NCBI GenBank assembly: GCA_963777285.1
Contig: CAVZPR010000001.1
Location: 1,302,001 to 1,366,000 of the forward strand
Reading direction: 5' to 3'
DNA from: JAFARE01 sp963777285
GTDB lineage: Bacteria; Chloroflexota; Dormibacteria; Aeolococcales; Aeolococcaceae
Length of the DNA stretch: 64,000 nt
Position numbers and translations under genes: made by a program. This document shows, piece by piece, positions 57,635 to 64,000 of this stretch (the first letter of the stretch is position 1; every line of letters begins with the position of its first letter). The notes beneath the pieces are model-generated. The model was not told the origin of the DNA and did not search any database. It was given only the letters and a program-made list of their open reading frames with translations.

Positions 57635-58012
57635 ATGAGCCAACCACTTCCGGCTGACAAGGCGCGCAAGCTTCTGGCCGGGATCCGACTGGCCAATGGA
57701 GCCGCTGCGCTACTGACACCTCGATGGCTGGCGCGTCGCCTCGATCTCGATCCCGCCGGCGGTGACATCTACCTGCTTCGTCTGTTCGGCGTCCGCACCG
57801 TGCTCATTGGCGTCGAGCTCCTCGACCAGGACCCGGAGCTGCGAGCGCGCGCCGTTGATGCGGCAGTCTTCGTGCACGCCAGCGACGCCATGGCGGCAGC
57901 CATCGCCGGGATCACTGGCCAGCTGTCCCGCCGCGCCGCGCTGGCTGCCACCGCGATCTCCTCGCTCAACGTCGCGCTTTCGTTGCTGGCTCGCTCCGCC
58001 GAACCGAGCTGA
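57635..58012 (+). CDS. Small membrane protein between dioxygenase and GMC genes
   Basis: 125 residues from ATG 57635, one base after the dioxygenase stop, and overlapping the GMC start (TGATG at 58010-58014). Three or four hydrophobic stretches: 'LLAGIRLANGAAALLTP', 'RLFGVRTVLIGVELL', 'AAAIAGITGQL', 'AISSLNVALSLLA'. It resembles DUF4267-like membrane proteins found next to oxidoreductases. The tight spacing shows translational coupling. Confidence 0.65.
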   Translation: MSQPLPADKARKLLAGIRLANGAAALLTPRWLARRLDLDPAGGDIYLLRLFGVRTVLIGVELLDQDPELRARAVDAAVFVHASDAMAAAIAGITGQLSRRAALAATAISSLNVALSLLARSAEPS

Positions 58013-59982
58013 TGGCCACTCCGAAGCTGACGGGGACGTACGACTACATCGTCGTCGGCTCCGGCGCCGGCGGTGGTCCCCTGGCTGCCAACCTTGCAGC
58101 CGCCGGGTACAGCACGCTGCTACTCGAGGCGGGTAGTGCCCAGCAAGACGTGACCTACGAGGTGCCGAGCTTCCACGCACTGGCCAGCGAGGATCCCGCG
58201 ATGAGCTGGCAGTACTTCGTGCGTCACTACAGCAGCGATCAGCAGCAAGAACGCGACACCAAGTTCGTGAAATCGCAGCGCGGCATCTTCTATCCGCGAG
58301 CGGGGACCTTGGGCGGCTGCTCTGCCCACAACGCGATGATCACCGTCTACCCGAGTAACCACGACTGGGACCATATCGCCGACGTTACTGGCGACGATTC
58401 ATGGCGAAGTGAGCGGATGCGTGTGTACTTCGAACGCTTGGAACGGTGTCGCTACCGTCACCGCGGGTGGCGCTATCCGCGCTTTCGTTGGCTCGCGGCC
58501 GCGCTCCGCCACACGCCGCTACTGGGATCTTTCTTCGGCAATCCGTCACGCCACGGCTTCCACGGGTGGCTGCCAACCAGCCGCGCGGACCCACTCTTGG
58601 CGCTCCGCGATCGCGAGGTGGTCGAAATCGTGATCGACGCCGCCAAGCAGGCGCTGACGGACCACCTCGGCCGTGCGCTTTCGAAGCTCGAAGACCTCGA
58701 CGACTACTTCGACCCGGTGGACTTCTTCGACCCCAACGACTGGCGGGTAGTGACCACCGACCAGCAGGGCTTGTGGTTCACCCCGCTGGCGACCGATGGC
58801 CGGCATCGCCACGGCACCCGAGAGCGGATTCACGCCGTGCAGCAGGGCGCATCGTGTCTAAGGGTCGAAACCGAAGCACTGGCGACGGCCATTCGCTTCG
58901 CGGGCACCCGCGCTGTGGGGGTGTGCTACCTGCGCGGTGGTCATCTCTACCGCGCTGATCCACACGCTGATGTCGCGCCGCGAGCCACGGATGACTGTCT
59001 GGCGACTGCCATACGTGAGGTTATTCTCGCAGCGGGCGCGTTCAACACTCCACAGCTACTAATGCTCTCGGGCATCGGCCCGCGGCAGGACTTGACCCGT
59101 CACGGAATCCCGGTCGTCGTGGACCTACCGGGAGTGGGACAGAACCTGCAGGACCGCTACGAAGTCAGCGTGGTCAGCGAACTGAGCCACGACCTGGCGC
59201 TGCTTCGAGGCTGCTCTTTCGTCCCTCCCGAGGAAGGTCAGCCAGCCGACCCATGCTTTGTCGAATGGAAATCAGGCGAAGGGGTGTATACGACCAACGG
59301 AGCCGTGATTAGCATCATCTTGCGCTCCGATGCCAAGCGAACTGAGCCCGACCTGTTCGTCTTTGGCCTGCCAGCCCGCTTTCAAGGCTACTACCCCGGC
59401 TACTCCCGCGAGTTGGAGCGAGGGCGAAACATCTTCACCTGGGCCATTCTCAAGGCACATACGAACAACACCGCTGGAACGGTGCGTCTGCGCTCCGCCG
59501 ATCCGCGTGATACCCCCGCGATCGACTTCCGTTACTTCGAGGAGGGCAATGACACCCAAGCTGAAGACCTCGCCGCCGTCGTCAGCGGCGTTGAGTTCGT
59601 TCGCCGCATTACCGGTAGCGGCGAGGTCTTCAAGCGAGAGCTGGTTCCCGGAGCCGACGTGGCGACCAGGGATCAGATTGCCGACTTTGTGCGCAACGAG
59701 GCCTGGGGCCACCACGCGTCGTGCTCCTGCAAGATGGGGACGAGCTCCGACCCCATGGCAGTGGTCGACAGTGAATTCCGGGTTCACGGCACAGCCAACC
59801 TGCGCATCGTCGACGCTTCCGTTTTCCCCCGCATCCCAGGATTCTTCATCGTCTCCGCGGTATACATGATCAGTGAAAAAGCGAGCGACGTGATCTTGAA
59901 CTCCGCTCGCAAATCGAGCAGCACCGGAGGGGGCGGCGGCAACTCTGCTCCTGTTATCGAAGTGGCCGCGGGAGGTTGGTAG
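58012..59982 (+). CDS. GMC-family flavin oxidoreductase
   Basis: 656 residues. The FAD-binding loop is 'YIVVGSGAGGGPLAANLA' near residues 12-29, with 'LLLEAG' after it. The GMC signatures are 'RAGTLGGCSAHNAMI' near residue 97 and 'ILAAGAFNTPQLLMLSGIGP' near residue 340. The C-terminal catalytic motif 'HHASCSCKMG' and 'RIVDASVFPRIPGFFIVSA' complete the family pattern. GMC enzymes oxidise alcohols, sterols or related substrates. A lipid alcohol or oxylipin derived from the neighbouring dioxygenase is a reasonable but untested substrate. Confidence 0.88.
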   Translation: MATPKLTGTYDYIVVGSGAGGGPLAANLAAAGYSTLLLEAGSAQQDVTYEVPSFHALASEDPAMSWQYFVRHYSSDQQQERDTKFVKSQRGIFYPRAGTLGGCSAHNAMITVYPSNHDWDHIADVTGDDSWRSERMRVYFERLERCRYRHRGWRYPRFRWLAAALRHTPLLGSFFGNPSRHGFHGWLPTSRADPLLALRDREVVEIVIDAAKQALTDHLGRALSKLEDLDDYFDPVDFFDPNDWRVVTTDQQGLWFTPLATDGRHRHGTRERIHAVQQGASCLRVETEALATAIRFAGTRAVGVCYLRGGHLYRADPHADVAPRATDDCLATAIREVILAAGAFNTPQLLMLSGIGPRQDLTRHGIPVVVDLPGVGQNLQDRYEVSVVSELSHDLALLRGCSFVPPEEGQPADPCFVEWKSGEGVYTTNGAVISIILRSDAKRTEPDLFVFGLPARFQGYYPGYSRELERGRNIFTWAILKAHTNNTAGTVRLRSADPRDTPAIDFRYFEEGNDTQAEDLAAVVSGVEFVRRITGSGEVFKRELVPGADVATRDQIADFVRNEAWGHHASCSCKMGTSSDPMAVVDSEFRVHGTANLRIVDASVFPRIPGFFIVSAVYMISEKASDVILNSARKSSSTGGGGGNSAPVIEVAAGGW

Positions 59983-60021
59983 TGCAGGCTAACGCGCACC
60001 AGGCGGAGCCACAGCTGCGCC

Positions 60022-62565
60022 GTGAGTGAGCCGGCGGGCGGAGGGCCCCATCCAAGTCATCGCGACGAGTTACCTTCGGGCGGCGTGGGTTCCGGGTCGG
60101 GCATCCCCGGGGTACCGCACCGTTCTGGTCTGCGCTCACTGCTTCTCGGCTCGCAACCCGAACCGTTGGACGGCATCGCCGAAGTCGATGCACGAGACCT
60201 TCGCGGTGGAGTCGACCGGACCAACTTTGTTGATCTGCCGCCTGCCCGCTCAAAGGACGGCAAAATCTCGGAGGAGCGGCTCGGCATCTGCTGTTCCGGC
60301 GGTGGCATCCGCGCCGCCGCCTTCTGTCTGGGAGGGCTGCAAGCGCTGCGCAAGTCTGGTCACTTCGCAAGAGCAACCTACCTTTCTTCGGTATCAGGCG
60401 GAGGCTACATCGCCGTCGCTCACGCCACTCTGCTCGGCTTGACTCGCGCGCAGTCCATTCCACCAGCCGAGGCCACACGACTACTAGCGGAGCCGCCGCC
60501 CTGGTCACTCGACGCGCCCGAGACGGTGAATCTCCGCAACCACACCAACTATCTGGCCACCGATCTACGCGCCGCGATCTGGGGAGGCTCGGTGGTGCTC
60601 TACGGCATAGTTAGTCACCTTCTCCCCTTCTTGGCGCTCACGGTGTTCCTTGCGACGTTGTACGGCTGGATCTTGGTGGCTCTGCCCCACGTTCTCTTTC
60701 TTCCAAATCAGCAGTCTCCGACCGTTGACTTCGCCTCGGTGCGCAATGTGGCCATCTTTGGCTGTGGCGGCACGCTGGGGCTGGCGACGCTTTTGATCAT
60801 GGTGCGTCAGGGCTTGGAGAGAATCCATACGCCGCGCCAAGCCAGCACACGCCGCGTGAGACGTGCCTGGGGCGTCGCCGCGCTCGTCGGTCTCGCAGTG
60901 GGCAGTCTCGTAGCCACCGCCGGCCTGCACATCTTCCAACGCGACCCGAGCGCTCTTACCTCCTTCATCGTTGGTCTGCTTGCGGCCTTGGTGAGCGTTG
61001 CCATCTACGGGCTGGTTCTCCTGTTACGTCGTCCGGCTTCCGAAGTCATAGCACTCCACGCCGTGCTCGAGATCTGGACGGTGCGGTTACTGGTGCTCGC
61101 CGTAGGTACCGGTGTTCTCCTCTGCTTGGTGCCGCTGCTCTTCACCCAGGTGAGCGACGACGTTCGCCACTTGTGGGGAGCTCTTGGCGGCAACCTGTCA
61201 CTACTCGTCATCATCCAGCAGATCGCCAAGCGTTCTCGGACGGCATCGTCAAAACGCTGGCTGCGCGTGGCGGTGGTTATCGCTTCCTATGTGGCAGGCC
61301 CACTGGTCATCTTGGTGACCTTCCTGCTCGTGGCATACGTCTCTACCGTCCGTGGTCCCGAATGGAGCGGCTTCGGCACCGCCATCTGGGTGATCGCCTC
61401 ATTTGCCTTTCTGGTCATCGTGTCGCTCTTCGATGACGAGGTGCGCGCCCCGCTCCACATGCTCTATCGCGAGCGCCTCAGCACAGCCTTCGTCCGTTTT
61501 CGCGTCCGCAATGGAAACCGGATCGCGAGCATGGAGCCGCCCTGGGAAGATCCGATCAACTTCTCGGATATGACAGGCGACGCCCTGAACGGCATGCCCA
61601 AGCTGGTGATCTGCGCCTCGGTGAACGTCGCCGATGACGTGGTGCCACCTGGACGATTCGCCGGACCGTTTACATTCGAAGTCGATCGCTGCGGCGGGCC
61701 GCTGACCGGGTACGTGCCCACCAAAACGCTTGAAGCAGCCGCCGGAGAGGGGGTGCTGACTCTGCCCGGCATGATGGCGCTTTCTGGCGCCGCCTTTTCT
61801 CCGCTGATGGGGCGGACCACCCGGCCCGGCTGGCGCTTGCTGTTTGCCCTTTTTGATGTCCGGCTCGGCCTCTGGCTGCCCAACCCGCGGTGGCTGCCCG
61901 GCGTCGAGACGGCGACGGGGCACCCCTCGCGCAGGCTTGCTGGCCCCATGGATGCGCGATTGCCAAGAGGCGCGCGCTTTGGAGCGGACCGTCAGACGCA
62001 ACCGCCGCCGGCGTTCCTTCGTCCCGGCTGGTCGTATGCGCTTCGCGAGGCGCTGGGGTTGAACAGCCTGCGTCTGCCCTACGTCTACGTCACCGACGGC
62101 GGACACTTCGAAAACCTCGGCCTGGTTGAGCTGTTGCGCCGCGGCTGCACCCAGATCGTCTGCTTCGACGCTAGTGAGGACGGTGCCCAGCCCCTGACTG
62201 CTCTGGGCCAGGCTATCGAGCTGGCTCGTGACGAGCTTGGCGTAACCATCGACATCTGCGTGAAGGACCTCTGGCCAGGCTCCGCCAACGACCCGCGCGA
62301 TCGTCGACTCACCAAGACGATGTGTGTTGAGGGTGACATCTCCTACCCCGGTGGCCGTCCGGGCAAGCTCATCGTGGTGAAGAACCACCTCCCCAAAGAC
62401 GCTCCTCTCGACGTGCTCACCTACGCAGAGACAAACCCAAAGTTCCCCTTCGACCCCACTACCGATCAGTTCTTTGACGACGAGCGCTTTGATAGCTATC
62501 GGGTGCTGGGTCAGCATGGCGGCGAGTGCGCGGCTAGCCTGCTCAGTGCGCCCCCAGCGCCGTAG
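60022..62565 (+). CDS. Patatin-like membrane phospholipase (intact)
   Basis: 847 residues from GTG 60022. The oxyanion loop is 'GICCSGGGIRAAAFCLGG' near residues 88-105, and the nucleophile is Ser125 in 'YLSSVSGGGYIAVAH'. At least six membrane helices follow (near 'VVLYGIVSHLLPFLALTVFL', 'AALVGLAVGSLVATAGL', 'FIVGLLAALVSVAIYGL', 'RLLVLAVGTGVLLCLVPLLF', 'VAVVIASYVAGPLVILVTFL', 'AIWVIASFAFLVIVSLF'). The catalytic Asp is D692 in 'YVTDGGHFENLG'. So the two halves of a patatin hydrolase are separated by a membrane domain. It should act on membrane lipids from inside. The paralog at 33062-35347 is broken. Confidence 0.8.
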   Translation: MSEPAGGGPHPSHRDELPSGGVGSGSGIPGVPHRSGLRSLLLGSQPEPLDGIAEVDARDLRGGVDRTNFVDLPPARSKDGKISEERLGICCSGGGIRAAAFCLGGLQALRKSGHFARATYLSSVSGGGYIAVAHATLLGLTRAQSIPPAEATRLLAEPPPWSLDAPETVNLRNHTNYLATDLRAAIWGGSVVLYGIVSHLLPFLALTVFLATLYGWILVALPHVLFLPNQQSPTVDFASVRNVAIFGCGGTLGLATLLIMVRQGLERIHTPRQASTRRVRRAWGVAALVGLAVGSLVATAGLHIFQRDPSALTSFIVGLLAALVSVAIYGLVLLLRRPASEVIALHAVLEIWTVRLLVLAVGTGVLLCLVPLLFTQVSDDVRHLWGALGGNLSLLVIIQQIAKRSRTASSKRWLRVAVVIASYVAGPLVILVTFLLVAYVSTVRGPEWSGFGTAIWVIASFAFLVIVSLFDDEVRAPLHMLYRERLSTAFVRFRVRNGNRIASMEPPWEDPINFSDMTGDALNGMPKLVICASVNVADDVVPPGRFAGPFTFEVDRCGGPLTGYVPTKTLEAAAGEGVLTLPGMMALSGAAFSPLMGRTTRPGWRLLFALFDVRLGLWLPNPRWLPGVETATGHPSRRLAGPMDARLPRGARFGADRQTQPPPAFLRPGWSYALREALGLNSLRLPYVYVTDGGHFENLGLVELLRRGCTQIVCFDASEDGAQPLTALGQAIELARDELGVTIDICVKDLWPGSANDPRDRRLTKTMCVEGDISYPGGRPGKLIVVKNHLPKDAPLDVLTYAETNPKFPFDPTTDQFFDDERFDSYRVLGQHGGECAASLLSAPPAP

Positions 62566-62672
62566 GATCGTCGCGTGCAGCGCCCTCCTCTATACCCACC
62601 GGACGCGACTCCCTCTCTCAACGACGCCGGTTCACGATCCGAGAACACGGCTCTGGCGGTCAGACCAGCGTC

Positions 62673-62918
62673 GTGAGTTCCGCCACCGTCGTCGCCTTCG
62701 TCGCCTTCCTGATTACCTATGCCGTGTGGGGATCTTCAGCCGCGGCGATCGTCTTCTTGTCGGTGTTCCTTGGCCTGGTGCTGCTGCTTCCGATCGCTTG
62801 GGTGATGATCAGCCGCCCCCAGCGCGTCAAGCAAGACGACGTTTGGCTCGCAGCGCAGCTAGCCGCCGAACTGGCAGTTCGGCGCGCGCGCGACGAACCT
62901 CCGCTGCGCGATGCCAGA
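62673..62918 (+). CDS. Small membrane protein after the patatin gene
   Basis: From GTG 62673: two helices (VVAFVAFLITYAVWGSS and IVFLSVFLGLVLLLPIAWVM) and a basic tail (QRVKQDDVWLAAQLAAEL). The frame is open beyond 62918, but the sequence there is that of the next gene in a wrong phase. The end is therefore inferred, probably with an indel near 62905-62915. No family is recognised. Confidence 0.5.
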
Positions 62919-63338
62919 CTACAAGGAAGTCTTCAGCCAGGTAACCGGCCCCGGCGATGCTGCGACGGTCCTAATCGCCGGCACTGCTGGCCTGCTGGTG
63001 GATGGCCTCCTCAGCATCCACGGCTTCCTCTCACCCGGGGTGGCCGGTACGTCCGCCGCAAGCGGCGCGCTCGGCCTAAAAAAGCGTTCGAGGCGCGCCG
63101 CAGACTTATGAAAGCACAGCGTCAAGAGGCGCAGGCGCTCCAGCAGCAGAATAAGGCTTCGGATCAAGCCCGCGATCGAGTCCAGAAAGCGATCCAGCAC
63201 CTGCGGGAGAATTCCGATCCTGGCGGCGATCGCCTAGCGGAAGACATGCAACTCCACGAACTGGGTCTGATAGACGATGCGAAACTCGCCCATGCTGTAG
63301 CGGATGCCCTGGACGCCTACCGCGCAAAACGACTCTAG
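62911..63338 (+). CDS. Small helical protein with possible -1 frameshift site
   Basis: From ATG 62911: 'MPDYKEVFSQVTGPGDAATV', a hydrophobic segment ('LIAGTAGLLVDGLLSIHGFL') and then AAAAAAG. A -1 shift there leads to 'AFEARRRLMKAQRQEAQALQ', a long coiled coil ending at 63338. Without the shift the product stops at 63109-63111 after a short basic tail. The protein could be a membrane-anchored coiled coil of about 142 residues. Either homopolymer error or programmed frameshifting explains the break. Confidence 0.5.
63078..63084 (+). promoter_or_regulatory. AAAAAAG slippery heptamer
   Basis: In the frame of ATG 62911 the codons are CTA AAA AAG, so the heptamer is A-AAA-AAG, the same as in dnaX-type -1 frameshifting. 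The -1 frame is open and coding to 63338. A sequencing miscount of the A run would look the same. Confidence 0.4.
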
Positions 63339-64000
63339 GACGCGCTCGCCGGCTAGTGTGCTGGATCGCGGGAAGGGTGTCCGAGCGGAGCTTCTGAAGA
63401 TCTAACAGGCCGATGCCTCGCGCGAGAACCGCCGACGAGGGCAGCGATTTCAATCTTGGGCGCGCTCTCTTCAAGCCCTTGATCCTGCACCGCGGCGTGC
63501 GACTTGTTGCCGTGCAACCAGGAGCCTGCCCAAGCATCCTTCACCTTGGCGCGCCGGAGCGCTCTGACTGAATTTTCAATTCGCCTCGCGAGCCGGCTAC
63601 GCGAACTTAAAGCGGCCACCGGCCTCCCGCACTAGGCGGTCATGCTCGGTCGCAGCCTGCGCCTCTCTCGCGCCCGGAGCCGCTCTCGCCCTTCTCCAGC
63701 TCGAGGTAGTCAACCAACCGGCGTTACCGCGTTTAGTTCTTGCCCAGATGCAGCCAGTCGCGCGGTCGATAGTCAAGCAGGCGGGCACAGATCGTTTTGC
63801 CGACGATGTCGCAGTATAGGGTGAGCCGGGACCTCGCTGGAATGGTCCCTTGGCAGGCCGAAGGCTTACAGCTCGCACATTCGGGGCGGTGAGGCGCAGT
63901 CAACAGTCCTGCTATGGCACTACGAGCGGGCACACGCCATTCCGCGCCATGGAACGCGCTGTTCTTCAACGTGAAGGGTGGAGTTTCGACCCGAGCTCCA
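63339..64000 (+). other. Right end of window, no supported gene
   Basis: About 660 bases. Minus-strand frames (63353-63619, 63597-63878, 63733-63969) contain short protein-like pieces such as 'ARLLDYRPRDWLHLGKN' and IENSVRALRRAKVKDAW, possibly one decayed gene in several frames. I cannot assign a family. Confidence 0.35.

Noticed and set aside
1..64000. CRISPR arrays, rRNA and complete tRNA genes
   Set aside because: No evenly spaced repeats and no rRNA or tRNA landmarks were seen on either strand.

Overview
The window is high-GC DNA with actinobacterial gene content: a Tad/Flp pilus locus with a LysM-BTAD regulator, GTG/TTG starts, ECF sigma factors paired with membrane partners, secreted serine/threonine-rich proteins and many decayed IS3, IS110 and IS21 elements. 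A soil-type actinomycete or deep-branching actinobacterium is the best guess; nothing here fixes the genus. Many genes read as one protein only after a one-base shift, so uncorrected indels, true decay, or both must be kept in mind. Where a feature spans such a break, the evidence says so.

Region 1 (1-4.9 kb): the end of a tad locus (TadC-like protein, a short Flp pilin, two TadE-like proteins, a TadG-like protein, a LysM-BTAD protein), with four frame breaks. Region 2 (4.9-14 kb): a defence-type island. It holds a restriction-modification system whose endonuclease and controller resemble PvuII and C.PvuII, with readable C-boxes, but whose methyltransferase is a Zn-ribbon type unlike M.PvuII. 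An AbiTii-domain protein, a sigma factor, an HTH protein and an ImmA/IrrE metallopeptidase follow. Next comes a compact ubiquitin-like operon: a Ubl ending in Gly-Gly plus three residues, an E2-like protein, and a JAB-E1 fusion.

Region 3 (14.3-20 kb): a large secreted RHS/YD-repeat protein with an N-terminal Cys-rich propeller-like repeat and a PH-domain membrane protein at its end. Region 4 (20-27.5 kb): decayed transposases around secreted proteins (a G1-type peptidase and a lipoprotein). Region 5 (27.6-42.3 kb): membrane proteins, a nitrobindin-like protein, an alpha/beta hydrolase, a frame-broken patatin-like membrane phospholipase, IS debris, severed RHS N-termini and a Dyp-type peroxidase.

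Region 6 (42.8-51 kb): secreted proteins, including a metallopeptidase-like protein with lectin-type propeller repeats, and two ECF sigma/membrane-partner pairs. Region 7 (51.2-63.3 kb): a well-preserved co-directional cluster. It encodes a membrane CHAT protease, a small membrane protein, a DUF4331-like protein, a cyclooxygenase/alpha-dioxygenase-like heme peroxidase, a small membrane protein, a GMC oxidoreductase, an intact patatin-like membrane phospholipase paralogous to the broken one in region 5, and two small proteins.

The two most interesting systems are the ubiquitin-like operon and the CHAT/patatin/heme-dioxygenase cluster. In the second, a phospholipase, a fatty-acid oxygenase and a flavin oxidoreductase could together release and oxidise membrane lipids; that role is inference. 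No rRNA, tRNA or CRISPR array was found.
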